Source: Actinospica robiniae DSM 44927
Lineage (GTDB): Bacteria; Actinomycetota; Actinomycetes; Streptomycetales; Catenulisporaceae
Direction: 5' to 3'
DNA length: 64,000 nucleotides
NCBI RefSeq assembly: GCF_000504285.1
Contig: NZ_KI632511.1
Span: 9,592,154-9,656,153 of the forward strand
Below, in pieces: positions 1 to 7,771 of this stretch; the first letter of the stretch is position 1; every line of letters begins with the position of its first letter. The position numbers and the translations under genes are program-made. The notes under the pieces were generated by a model, which was not told the origin of the DNA, did no database searches, and saw only the letters and a program-made list of their open reading frames with translations.

Positions 1-96
1 CTCCGCAATCCGTGATGCAGAGTACTCATGCATGTATGTCCGTCCTATTTTCTCCTGGTTCGGACTGTGGACCGACCTGCTCGCAAGGAGCTCCCC

Positions 97-1416
97 ATGA
101 AACAGACAGGCCGCCTTGCCGCGGTCCTGGGCGTCGCCGCGTCCGGCGTCGCGATCTCCGCGCCGTCCGCGTTCGCGGCCGACGTCACCGTACGGCCGGC
201 CGATCTCGCCGCCCACACCTCGTGGGCTGTGTCCCCCTCCAACACCGCGGTCGCCGACATCGGCGCCCTCGCCGACCCGATCCATTTCGACGGAAGCGCC
301 CACCTGCAGGTCAGCGCGCCGGACCAGCGGGCGCAGCTCGGGCTCCTGGTCAACGACTCGCTCGCCGGCGCCGCCGCCAAGCCGCTCTCCTACCAGGTCT
401 TCGTCGACCCCGCGCACTCCGATCCCTCCGTGATCGCGTCCGGGATCAGCCTGCAGCTGCAGGTCAGCGGCCCGACCTTCACGACCCTGAGCTTCCAGCC
501 GCAGCTCGACGGCGGCGCGGCGGCCGGAGAGTGGAAGACCTTCACCAGCTCGGAGCACGCTGCGGTCTGGCGCACCTCCCGCGCCTTCGGGCCGTTCGCC
601 GCCGGGTCCGATCACAGCCTGGCCGACTACATCAACGCCGAGCCCGCGTCCCAGGTCAACGCCGCGTTCCTGAACATCGGCACCGGCGCGGGAGCGCTCG
701 ACGCGTACGCGGACAACGTCGCCGTCGAGGGCAACACCTACAACTTCGCCACCACCGGCTCGGCGGAAGCGTCGCTCGCCGCGCCCAGAACGATCGTCCG
801 GGACGAGGAGGCGCCGATCAGCCTCGGCTTCACCTCGCCGGCCGACGGGCCGAAGATCCTGCACACCTCGGCCGAACTGACCATCAGCGGCCCCGCCTCG
901 CTGCGTGCCAAGGGTCTGACCCTCGATCACAACGGCACGCCGCTCGCGCTGCACCGTGACGGCGACGGCATCTTCTCGACCGAGTTCCCGCTGTCCGGCG
1001 AGACGCTGAACCCGGGCGAGAGCCTGAGCGCGAACCTGTCGCTGCTGCTGCACCGCCGCGCGCCCTGCGGGACGTACACGATCACCGGCCGGCTGCTGAG
1101 CGACGGCGCCGCGACCGGCCTCACCGCGACCCAGACGCTCACGGTGGACTGCCCGACCACGCCCCCGACGACTCCGCCGACCACGCCGCCGCCGACGCAG
1201 CCCGGTCCGCCGACCCACCCCGGCCCGCCGACCCACCCCGGCAAGCCCGGCTGGCCCGGCAAGCCCGGTTGGCCGGGCAAGCCCGGTTGGCCCGGAAAGC
1301 CCGGACTCCCGCCGACCGGTGCCTTCGGCACGTCCTTCCTGCTGTGGTCCTCGGTCGCTGCGACCGGCCTCGGCGTGTTCCTCGCCCGCACGCTGCGTCG
1401 TCGCCGGGCTCACTAG
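97..1416 (+). CDS. LPxTG-type cell-wall-anchored surface protein with collagen-like stalk
   Basis: The 439-residue protein starts at ATG 97, preceded by AAGGAG at 85-90. It has a Sec signal peptide (MKQTGRL, hydrophobic core, SAFA cleavage region near residue 25), a secreted domain of about 320 residues that I do not recognise, and then a Thr/Pro linker (PTTPPTTPP). A strict Gly-X-Pro collagen-like run follows (GKP and GWP triplets). The C-terminus is a sortase signal: LPPTG, a hydrophobic helix and an RRRR tail. Class E/F-type sortases of actinomycetes attach such proteins to peptidoglycan, so the function is inferred as an exposed surface protein on a stalk. No sortase gene is in view. A strong hairpin terminator follows at once, so it is probably monocistronic. 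Confidence 0.88.
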   Translation: MKQTGRLAAVLGVAASGVAISAPSAFAADVTVRPADLAAHTSWAVSPSNTAVADIGALADPIHFDGSAHLQVSAPDQRAQLGLLVNDSLAGAAAKPLSYQVFVDPAHSDPSVIASGISLQLQVSGPTFTTLSFQPQLDGGAAAGEWKTFTSSEHAAVWRTSRAFGPFAAGSDHSLADYINAEPASQVNAAFLNIGTGAGALDAYADNVAVEGNTYNFATTGSAEASLAAPRTIVRDEEAPISLGFTSPADGPKILHTSAELTISGPASLRAKGLTLDHNGTPLALHRDGDGIFSTEFPLSGETLNPGESLSANLSLLLHRRAPCGTYTITGRLLSDGAATGLTATQTLTVDCPTTPPTTPPTTPPPTQPGPPTHPGPPTHPGKPGWPGKPGWPGKPGWPGKPGLPPTGAFGTSFLLWSSVAATGLGVFLARTLRRRRAH

Positions 1417-1444
1417 TTCCGCACACGAATAGTGCCTGACCCGC

Positions 1445-1482
1445 CCGCGCGGCGGCCGCGAGAGGACGCGGCCGCCGCGCGG
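1445..1482 (+). terminator. Strong hairpin terminator of the LPxTG gene
   Basis: A perfect 16-bp GC stem (arms 1445-1460 and 1467-1482, loop AGAGGA) lies 29 bp after the stop codon and just before the left end of element A. It has no T-run, as is common in high-GC actinomycetes. Confidence 0.75.
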
Positions 1483-1634
1483 TCTCGTCATGCTCTACTG
1501 CGAATTGATGATCGGCTGGGGTTTCAAGATCTCGCCTCCGGCGCGGGCCTTCCCTCGGAGAGTGCCGGGTCCTCGTGGGTGCTGGCGTTGGCGGGGCGGG
1601 CTGTTGTTCGGGATGGTGGGGTTGCGGGTGCGTG

Positions 1635-1782
1635 CTCTCTCCTCGGTCGGTCCCCGGAGGCAATCAGGAACCTGCCGGGAGCTCAAGCGGCGGTGACTTG
1701 GGTCGATGCTCGATTCTGCATGGCGCCGCTTGACCTCCCGGCAGAACCCTGATCGGGCTTCGCCTGCCCGACCGAGGAGAGA
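1635..1782. repeat. Hairpin module, copy A-left
   Basis: This is a long imperfect palindrome inside the left arm. The outer arms are CTCTCCTCGGTCGG and its complement, the inner arms CAAGCGGC against GCCGCTTGACCTCCCGGCAG, with a variable loop of about 30 bases. The same module occurs at 2429-2576, at 36896-37042, and split at 40330-40474 plus 42096-42102. The stems are conserved and the loops are not, as expected when the fold or a protein-binding site is under selection. Confidence 0.85.
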
Positions 1783-2046
1783 ACACACCCCCTGAGGGTC
1801 CGGTGCGAGCTGCGCTCGGGCCGATTCCCGTCCCGCGGCCCGGTCGCGCTCGATCAGGAAGAATCCTGCATCGCCGTTCCAGGCCGCTGTCTTCTTCTCT
1901 ACTCCTTCAACGCCGGGGAGCGCGCCCGAGTGCCCGGAAATCTCCCTTATTTTTTCTTATCCGGCAAAGGCCAGATACACGGCTTTTGTCGGTGGCGGCA
2001 TCTAGCATGGAAGAGTACGAGGGTCAGGGCCTGTGACGGGAGGGTA

Positions 2047-2529
2047 GTGGACGGGGTGGCTGGGCAGGTGGGGCCGAAAGCGGTGGAGGATTTCCCCTCG
2101 GCGTGCGACCGCGCCACACGATCCGAGCACCGGCGCCTTCACGCGGATCGAGGGTCGGGATACTCGGATCAGGGCGTTGCAGAATCCTTCCGCATCGACC
2201 GTGGCCGGCCTGCGGGATTCTGCAGCGAGATCTGGGATCGGGGCCGACCGCAGCAAGGCGATGCACGATTCATCAGCAAGCGCGACCGGAGCACCGACCC
2301 CATCGCACGGATCGAAGGTTGGGATGCTCGCATCACGGTGATGCAGAATCCTTCCGCACCGAGCGCGGCCGGGCCACGGGACAGGACCCGGCCCGAGCGC
2401 AGCTCGCACCGGACCCTCAGGGGGTGCGCTCTCTCCTCGGTCGGGCAGGCGAAGCCCGATCAGGGTTCTGCCGGGAGGTCAAGCGGCGCGATGCAAGATC
2501 CAGCATCAACGAGGGCCGCCGCCGCTTGA
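2047..2529 (+). pseudogene. Remnant of DUF222-HNH gene (start region only)
   Basis: GTG 2047 and the following seven codons match the start of the intact gene at 37423 (MDGVTGQV there, MDGVAGQV here). After this the reading frame runs through unrelated repeat sequence and the right hairpin to 2529. No DUF222 or HNH residues survive, so a functional product is unlikely. The upstream stretch 1925-2046 is also conserved with element B and probably carries the old promoter. Confidence 0.6.
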
Positions 2530-2576
2530 CCTCCCGGCAGGTTCCTGATTGCCTCCGGGGACCGACCGAGGAGAGA
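2429..2576. repeat. Hairpin module, copy A-right
   Basis: Second copy in element A, in opposite orientation to 1635-1782, with the same outer and inner stem sequences. The loop contains GATGCAAGATCCAGCATC, a member of the short GATGCA/GGATCC word family found throughout elements A and B. Confidence 0.85.
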
Positions 2577-2835
2577 GCACGCCCCCGCAACCCCACCATC
2601 CCGAACCCCAGCCCGCCCCACCAACGACAGCACCCCACAGACCCCGGCACTCTCTCCGAGGGAGGGCCTGCCAGCGGCGATTTTCGTCTTGAAACCGCAG
2701 CTCGCCCGCCCACGCAACGGGTGGGCGGTCAGACGAACCGGGCGACGCGAAGCGCCCGCCCCACCACGACGACCACCCGACTCGACACACCACGCCCCAT
2801 CAGCACCCAGGCGATTATCGATCCGCTCTCATACG

Positions 2836-3381
2836 TCAGGCGGCCGGCTCGGTAGGGAAGTGGATCGGGCTCAGCAGGTATCTGCCGCGGGAGCCGTCCG
2901 GCTTGTTTCCCAAGCGCGGGGCGATCACCGCGCCCAGGTCGGCGATGAGTGCCCGCAGTTCATCAGGGTCGAGCCACACCGCGTGCTGACGAAAGCCGAC
3001 GAGGTCGGCGACCGGATCCGCGTCGGCGTCGTCGAGGTAGGCGTCGAACTCGGCGGCGAGGACGGCCGTGGCGATGGCGAAGGCGCGGCGGTACGCGTCC
3101 TTGCGGGCTTCGGGGGAGCTTCCGGCGCCGGCATCGGGGTCGAGGGCCGCGCGTTCGGGGCGGAGGCGGTAGACGCGTTCCACCGCGCCTCGGACGCGCC
3201 GCTCCTCGGCGACTTCCAGCAGTCCGCCGGTCACGAGTGCTTCGACGTGCCGGTAGACGGTCGCCTTGGAGACGTTCGGGATCAGCTCGCAGAGCCGAGC
3301 CGTGGTGAGCCCCCGGTCACCCCGCATCGCGTGCACGATGCGCAGCCGGACGGGGTGCACGAGGAGATCGAGCGTATCCAT
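2836..3381 (-). CDS. ArsR-like winged-helix transcriptional regulator
   Basis: The 181-residue protein has an N-terminal winged helix (residues about 3-75: HPVRLRIVHAM, then TARLCELIPNVSKATVYRHV as recognition region) typical of HTH_20/ArsR regulators, and a helical C-terminal half with no recognised ligand domain. ATG 3381 is chosen because it begins the HTH and because upstream in-frame codons overlap the divergent hydrolase gene. It is transcribed away from the hydrolase at 3466, and a 24-bp inverted repeat lies between the two starts, so it probably controls itself and that gene. Its stop codon directly abuts element A. Confidence 0.82.
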   Translation of the reverse strand: MDTLDLLVHPVRLRIVHAMRGDRGLTTARLCELIPNVSKATVYRHVEALVTGGLLEVAEERRVRGAVERVYRLRPERAALDPDAGAGSSPEARKDAYRRAFAIATAVLAAEFDAYLDDADADPVADLVGFRQHAVWLDPDELRALIADLGAVIAPRLGNKPDGSRGRYLLSPIHFPTEPAA

Positions 3382-3405
3382 GGAAGCGATTTTCTCACAT
3401 GTGCT

Positions 3406-3429
3406 ACCTTTCTCAAAGATGAGATAGGT
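3406..3429. promoter_or_regulatory. Operator-like inverted repeat between regulator and hydrolase
   Basis: The arms ACCTTTCTCA and TGAGATAGGT are separated by AAGA and match at 9 of 10 positions. The repeat is centred in the 84-bp divergent intergenic region, 24 bp upstream of the regulator start, as expected for an autoregulating ArsR-type protein. Confidence 0.7.
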
Positions 3430-3465
3430 GCTCGGCGCACGCGCCGAGCCCGGGGGAGGAGCAAC

Positions 3466-4773
3466 ATGGCCGCACAGGAACCGGAACGGGCCGAATCGGG
3501 CCAGGCGGATCCCGCCGCGCTCGCTCTGCAGGTGATCACAGAGTTCGAAGCCGGCAGATTCGAGCAGGCGCACGCCCGCTTCTCGCCGCAGCTAGCCGAT
3601 CTCGTGTCGGCTGAAAACGTCACAGAGCTCTGGCTTGGCCAGCTCGATGGGCAGGAGATCTGCGAGCGAGGACCGGCGACCCTGCGCGCTCGGGCGGACG
3701 GCCTCGTCACCGTCACAATGCCCGTACGTACCCTGTCCGGCGGCATCGACGTGCTGATGTCCGTGGACGGCAACGGAATCGTGCACGGCTTGCGCTTCGC
3801 CACTGCCGGGGAGGGCGGGTGGAAGGCCCCCGACTACGTCTCGCCGCGTCGTTTCGAAGAGTGCGAAGTCGAGCTCGGCGGCCGAGACGAGGCCGTCCCT
3901 GGCACCTTGACGCTGCCGAGCGGATGGACGCGTCTCAAGGCCCGGATGAAGGGCGGAGTTCCGGCCGTCGTGCTCCTTGCCGGCGGCGGACCGTTCGACC
4001 GTGATGAGACGGCCGGGCCGAACAAGCCGCTGAAGGATCTCGCTTGGGGCTTGGCCACGCGCGGTGTCGCTGTGCTGCGATTCGACAAGGCGACTCTCGT
4101 GCACGCCGAACGGCTTAACGAGCGCGGCTTCACCCTCGCCGACGAGTACCTTCCGTATGCGACGGCTGCGATAGAGGTCCTCCGGTCCCGCGGCATCGTG
4201 GATCGAGATCGCATATTCGTACTCGGGCACAGTGCCGGCGGCAAGGCTGCGCCGCGTGTCGCTCAGGCGGAGCCCTCGGTCGCAGGGTTGATCCTCCTCG
4301 CCGCCGACGCCGCCCCGATGCATGAGACGGCCGTGCGCGTCGCGCGGCACGTGGCCGGCCTGAACCCGGGTCCGCAGGCCGACATCGCGGTCGCACGGCT
4401 GGCCGAGCAGGCCGCGCGAGCCGCGGACCCAGAGCTCGACCCGGCCACTCCCGCCTCCGAGCTGCCCTTCGGCCTTCCAGCTGCCTACTGGCTCGACTTG
4501 GGCCGCTACGACCCGGTGGGGACGGCGGCCGCGCTGGGTAAGCCGATGTTCATCGCGCAGGGTGGACGCGACTACCAGGTCACCGTCGAGCATGATCTCG
4601 ACTCGTGGCGCGATGGCCTGCGCGGGCGTCCGGACGTGGTGTCCCGGGTGTATCCGGCGGACGATCACCTGTTCTTCCCCGGCTCTGAACCCGCCACGCC
4701 CGCCTCCTATCAGGTAGCGCAGCACGTGGACCAGCGGCTGATCGAAGACATCGCCGCATGGGTCGCGCGGTGA
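3466..4773 (+). CDS. Alpha/beta hydrolase with N-terminal DUF3887-like domain
   Basis: The 435-residue protein starts at ATG 3466 with GGGGAGGA at 3453-3460. Residues about 15-120 form a small alpha+beta domain resembling DUF3887 (LALQVITEFEAGRFEQAHARF). The rest is a dienelactone-hydrolase/BAAT-like alpha/beta hydrolase. It shows the nucleophile elbow GHSAG (Ser256), Asp369 in GGRDYQ and His401 in DDHLFF, with an oxyanion-type turn at GGGPFDRD. The triad is complete, so it should be an active esterase or peptidase-like hydrolase of unknown substrate. There is no signal peptide, so it is probably cytosolic. The open frame extends far upstream, but those codons overlap the divergent regulator. 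Confidence 0.85.
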   Translation: MAAQEPERAESGQADPAALALQVITEFEAGRFEQAHARFSPQLADLVSAENVTELWLGQLDGQEICERGPATLRARADGLVTVTMPVRTLSGGIDVLMSVDGNGIVHGLRFATAGEGGWKAPDYVSPRRFEECEVELGGRDEAVPGTLTLPSGWTRLKARMKGGVPAVVLLAGGGPFDRDETAGPNKPLKDLAWGLATRGVAVLRFDKATLVHAERLNERGFTLADEYLPYATAAIEVLRSRGIVDRDRIFVLGHSAGGKAAPRVAQAEPSVAGLILLAADAAPMHETAVRVARHVAGLNPGPQADIAVARLAEQAARAADPELDPATPASELPFGLPAAYWLDLGRYDPVGTAAALGKPMFIAQGGRDYQVTVEHDLDSWRDGLRGRPDVVSRVYPADDHLFFPGSEPATPASYQVAQHVDQRLIEDIAAWVAR

Positions 4774-4780
4774 ACCTGCG

Positions 4781-5296
4781 TTAGTCGGCGAGGCCGAGGC
4801 CGGCCAGCGTGCCGGGCATGTGGGCGAAGATGAGCGCGGTCTCGGTGTGCCGCACGGCGGGATGGCCGGTCAGGTGGTCGAGGACGAAGTCCCGCAACGC
4901 GTTCGAGTCGCGCACGGCGATGTGCAGGAGGTAGTCGTCGGCGCCGGCCACGTGGAAGGCGCTGACGACGCCCGGCAGCCGCGGGACGTCCCGGACGAAC
5001 GCCTCGATGTGGCGCTTGGTGTGCGCGTTGAGCTGCACCGCGATCATCGCCTGCAGGCCGAGCCCGAGCGCGGCCGGGTCGAGGTCGGCGTGGAAGCCGC
5101 GCACCACGCCGCGATCCCGCAGGCTCCTGATACGCCCGTGGCAGGTGGACGGCGCGATGCCCACCTGCTCGGCGATCGCGTTGTTGGGCATGCGCGCGTC
5201 CTCGGCCAGCAGGCGCAGGATCGCGCGGTCGACCTCGTCGAGCGGGCCCGGCGGGGGCGTCGCCTCGGGTCGCGTATTCTTCGGCGGGACGGGCAT
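4781..5296 (-). CDS. Lrp/AsnC-family transcriptional regulator
   Basis: 171 residues. The N-terminal HTH (residues about 20-70) contains LDEVDRAILRLLAEDARMPNNAIAEQVGI in outline followed by APSTCHGRIRSLRDRGVV, a clear AsnC-type helix-turn-helix. The C-terminal RAM ligand-binding domain (about 80-160) includes GADDYLLHIAVRD. The start at ATG 5296 (MPVPPKNTR) follows GAGAGG and gives normal family length. It is divergent from a Cys/Met-metabolism PLP lyase, the same pairing as mdeR with methionine gamma-lyase in pseudomonads. I infer that it activates or represses that gene in response to a sulfur amino acid. Confidence 0.88.
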   Translation of the reverse strand: MPVPPKNTRPEATPPPGPLDEVDRAILRLLAEDARMPNNAIAEQVGIAPSTCHGRIRSLRDRGVVRGFHADLDPAALGLGLQAMIAVQLNAHTKRHIEAFVRDVPRLPGVVSAFHVAGADDYLLHIAVRDSNALRDFVLDHLTGHPAVRHTETALIFAHMPGTLAGLGLAD

Positions 5297-5397
5297 GCTC
5301 GGCCTCTCTCGTGGAGATTCTTCATCTGACGGCACCTTCTGCAGAATGATATGCACAACTCTTCCCATCTGGCCGGATGTTCTTCAGCATGTGCCGC
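5297..5397. promoter_or_regulatory. Divergent Lrp/PLP-lyase promoter region
   Basis: The 101-bp divergent region contains the perfect palindrome TTCTGCAGAA at 5337-5346 and several related TTCTTCA/TTCTGCA words (GATTCTTCATCTG, GATGTTCTTCAGC). These are plausible Lrp-type binding sites, which are usually loosely palindromic and phased. No clear ribosome binding site precedes the lyase start, so that transcript may be leaderless or nearly so. Confidence 0.5.
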
Positions 5398-6606
5398 ATG
5401 ACCGCCCTCGACACCCGCGCCGTGCACGCCGGCCGCTCCGACCTCGCCGGCCTCGGCGTCCACGTCCCGCCGATCGACTTGTCCACCACGAACCCGCTCC
5501 CGGACGTCGACCTCGGCGGCGCCTGCTACGAGGCGCTGGCCACCGGCGGGCTGCCGCCGGCCGGCGGCACGCACGTCTACCAGCGGCTGTGGAACCCGAC
5601 CACCGGGCGGTTCGAGCAGGCGCTGGCCGAACTCGAGCTCTGCGATCAGGCGGTGGCCTTCGCCTCCGGGATGGCCGCCGTCACCGCCTGTCTGATCGCC
5701 GCCGCGGCCGAGGGGCGGCGGCACGTCGTCGCGGTGCGCCCGCTCTACGGCGGCACCGACCACCTGCTCGCCACCGGTCTGCTCGGCAGCACGGTCAGCT
5801 GGGCCGCGCCGGACGAGGTGGCCGATGCGATCCGGCCGGACACCGGGCTGGTGGTGGTCGAGACGCCGGGCAACCCGACGCTGGAACTGCTCGACCTGGC
5901 CCGGATCGCCGAGCAGTGCGGGGGTGCGTCGGGCGTGCCGCTGCTGGTCGACAACACCTTCGCGACGCCGATCCTGCAGCAGCCGGCCCGTTTCGGCGCC
6001 ACGCTCGTCCTGCACAGCGCGACCAAGTACCTCGGCGGACACGGTGACGTCCTCGCCGGCGTCGTCGCCACGAACGCCGAGTGGGCCGAGAAGCTGCGCC
6101 GGGTGCGCGCGGTGACCGGCGGCATCCTGCACCCGCTCGCCGCCTACCTGCTCCACCGCGGGCTGCAGACGCTGCCGCTGCGCATCCGGCACCAGTCCGT
6201 CTCGGCGCAGAAGCTGGCCGAGTGGCTCGCCTCGCATCCCGACGTGGAGCGCGTGTACTATCCGGGCCTGGCGGAGTGCGACCCGCAGCACCTGATCGGG
6301 CGGCAGATGACCGGCCCGGGCGCCGTGCTGGCGATCTCGATGCGCGGCGGCTACGAGGCGGCCGCGCGCGTCGCAGGGGCCTGCGAGCTGATCACGCACG
6401 CCGTCTCACTCGGGGGCGTGGACAGCCTGATTCAGCACCCTGCCTCGCTGACGCACCGGCCGGTCGCCTCGGAGGCCAAGCCGCACGCCTCGGTGCTGCG
6501 CCTGTCCATCGGGCTCGAGGACGTCGAGGACCTGCGCGCCGACCTCGCCCAGGCGATGGCCAGTACCGCCGAGCCGCTCAGCACCGCCGTCGCGGCGAAG
6601 CCGTAG
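5398..6606 (+). CDS. Cys/Met-metabolism PLP-dependent lyase (methionine gamma-lyase/cystathionine gamma-synthase type)
   Basis: 402 residues. It is a trans-sulfuration family enzyme: the PLP lysine is Lys210 in HSATKYLGGHGD, the substrate and PLP residues YxR-like HVYQRLWNPT lie near the N-terminus, and VVETPGNPTLELLD and VDNTFATPILQQP are family signatures. The C-terminal SLGGVDSLIQHPASLTH block is intact. The divergent Lrp-family regulator suggests catabolic methionine or cysteine cleavage, but sequence alone does not separate gamma-lyase from gamma-synthase. Three in-frame ATGs (5377, 5389, 5398) are possible. I chose MTALDTRAVH, which matches the family start. The last 175 bp overlap the convergent MFS gene. 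Confidence 0.85.
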   Translation: MTALDTRAVHAGRSDLAGLGVHVPPIDLSTTNPLPDVDLGGACYEALATGGLPPAGGTHVYQRLWNPTTGRFEQALAELELCDQAVAFASGMAAVTACLIAAAAEGRRHVVAVRPLYGGTDHLLATGLLGSTVSWAAPDEVADAIRPDTGLVVVETPGNPTLELLDLARIAEQCGGASGVPLLVDNTFATPILQQPARFGATLVLHSATKYLGGHGDVLAGVVATNAEWAEKLRRVRAVTGGILHPLAAYLLHRGLQTLPLRIRHQSVSAQKLAEWLASHPDVERVYYPGLAECDPQHLIGRQMTGPGAVLAISMRGGYEAAARVAGACELITHAVSLGGVDSLIQHPASLTHRPVASEAKPHASVLRLSIGLEDVEDLRADLAQAMASTAEPLSTAVAAKP

Positions 6607-7709
6607 CGGCAGTCGGTCCGGTCGGTCAGCTCCGCCACGATCAGCATCGCCGCGATCGTGGCGGCCAGGCCGCCTCCGTTCGCGGCGCCGAAGGTCCGGC
6701 CCGTGTGGGCCGGATCGACCGACGCCATCAGCAGATTGCGCGCGGCGATCCGGGCGTGCCCGAACGTGAACGCGCCTGTCAGCACCATGACGAACAACCC
6801 CGGCACCCCGAAGTCGGGCTCGATCACGAATACGAGGTCGCAGACGAGGAATCCCATCGCGGCGAGCGCGAAGTCGCCCATCCGCCGTCCCAGTAGGCGA
6901 TAGGAGAAAGTGGCCGCGAGGAAGCCCAGGCTGCCGAGCGCGTCTATCAAGCCGTACGTGCCCGCGCCGCGGTGGAACTCGCCGATCACGAGCTTGGGAA
7001 GCAGGGCATTGAATATCGTCACGACGACGCTGCTCTGCGCGAACAGCAGGATCAGCCAGAACAGCCGCGGCGTGGAGCCTTCCTGCGCCCGGGGCGTGAC
7101 GGTATCCGTCGATACTCGCGGCACGACGTCGGCAGCGGCATCGGCGGGGCGGCGCCCGACGAGAGCCACGCACGCCGCTGAACACACGAACGTGCCGGCG
7201 TTGAGCAGCAGCAGCGGGACGGCGCCGAAAGCCTGCACGCACAAGCCGCCGACGGTGGCCGAGAGGAACATGCCGGCCTGCATCGCCATCTCGTAGTTCG
7301 CGTTGAAGTGCCGCAGCCGCTCGGCCGCGACCCGCTCCTTGATCAACGCCGCGCTGGCCGGGTAGAACAGGGCACTGACGATCGCGAGTCCGAGGTTGGC
7401 CGCGTACACGCCGGGTGCCGCCGCGCCGCCGTGGAGCAGCCACAGCGGCAGGGCCAGCGCGACCAGCGCGCTGACCAGGTCGCTGCCGAGCCACAGCCGG
7501 CGCCGGTCGTAGCGGTCCGCCCAGCGGCCGAACAAGGGGGAGAGCAGCACCTGCGGCGCCGCCACGGCGATGAACAGCCAGCCGACCGAGAGCATGGTCT
7601 GGTCGGCCCGAAGCACCAGCAGCGCGCCCGCGATGAGCTGCACGTTGTTGCCGAGCGAGGTGATGAAGGCAGCGAGCGGAAGCGTCCGCTCGAGTCGAAC
7701 TTGCGTCAT
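6432..7709 (-). CDS. MFS drug-exporter-like transporter
   Basis: 425 residues with about 10-12 membrane helices. The loop 2-3 signature GRWADRYDRRRLWLGSD identifies the major facilitator superfamily, and the overall pattern is that of the MFS_3/enterobactin-exporter type. The start at ATG 7709 (MTQVRLERTL) faces the WYL regulator at 7772 across a palindromic operator, which argues that this exporter is the regulator's target. The last 50 or so residues (rich in Ser and Arg, no helix) are read antisense to the convergent PLP lyase, so the original stop has probably been lost. Confidence 0.8.
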   Translation of the reverse strand: MTQVRLERTLPLAAFITSLGNNVQLIAGALLVLRADQTMLSVGWLFIAVAAPQVLLSPLFGRWADRYDRRRLWLGSDLVSALVALALPLWLLHGGAAAPGVYAANLGLAIVSALFYPASAALIKERVAAERLRHFNANYEMAMQAGMFLSATVGGLCVQAFGAVPLLLLNAGTFVCSAACVALVGRRPADAAADVVPRVSTDTVTPRAQEGSTPRLFWLILLFAQSSVVVTIFNALLPKLVIGEFHRGAGTYGLIDALGSLGFLAATFSYRLLGRRMGDFALAAMGFLVCDLVFVIEPDFGVPGLFVMVLTGAFTFGHARIAARNLLMASVDPAHTGRTFGAANGGGLAATIAAMLIVAELTDRTDCRYGFAATAVLSGSAVLAIAWARSARRSSTSSSPMDRRSTEACGLASEATGRCVSEAGC

Positions 7710-7729
7710 GACGGCAGCAGACCACAGGT

Positions 7730-7752
7730 CCCCTGACAACTTATGTCAGGGG
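7730..7752. promoter_or_regulatory. Perfect palindromic operator for the WYL regulator
   Basis: CCCCTGACA and TGTCAGGGG form a perfect 9-bp inverted repeat around ACTTA. It sits in the 62-bp gap between the MFS exporter and the WYL regulator. The TGACA..TGTCA half-sites resemble those reported for YafY/DeoR-type WYL regulators. Confidence 0.78.
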
Positions 7753-7771
7753 AAACCGGCAGACTGGGCGC

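Larger units (their letters stand above)
1495..2826. mobile_element. Element A: decayed long-inverted-repeat element, deletion derivative of element B
   Basis: The left arm (about 1495-1880) and right arm (about 2335-2826) are imperfect reverse complements of each other, and both match the arms of the element at 36661-42366. The left end carries GAATTGATGATCGGCT, as in element B. Inside, 1925-2070 matches the upstream region and first codons of the DUF222-HNH gene of element B (compare 37290-37446). The rest of that gene is missing and replaced by a region with two direct repeats of about 65 bp (from 2144 and 2308). The element sits between two convergent genes, directly beside the stop codon at 2836. 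I infer a non-autonomous, MITE-like derivative. The exact right end is uncertain because the right terminus has diverged. Confidence 0.78.

Noticed and set aside
2144..2378. Repeated words with regular spacing as a possible CRISPR array
   Set aside because: Only two direct repeats of about 65 bp, 164 bp apart, with mismatches and no spacers of uniform length. They are explained by duplication inside element A.
2689..3465. N-terminal extension of the alpha/beta hydrolase by 259 codons
   Set aside because: It lies antisense to the ArsR-like regulator and inside element A. The ribosome binding site and family start support ATG 3466.
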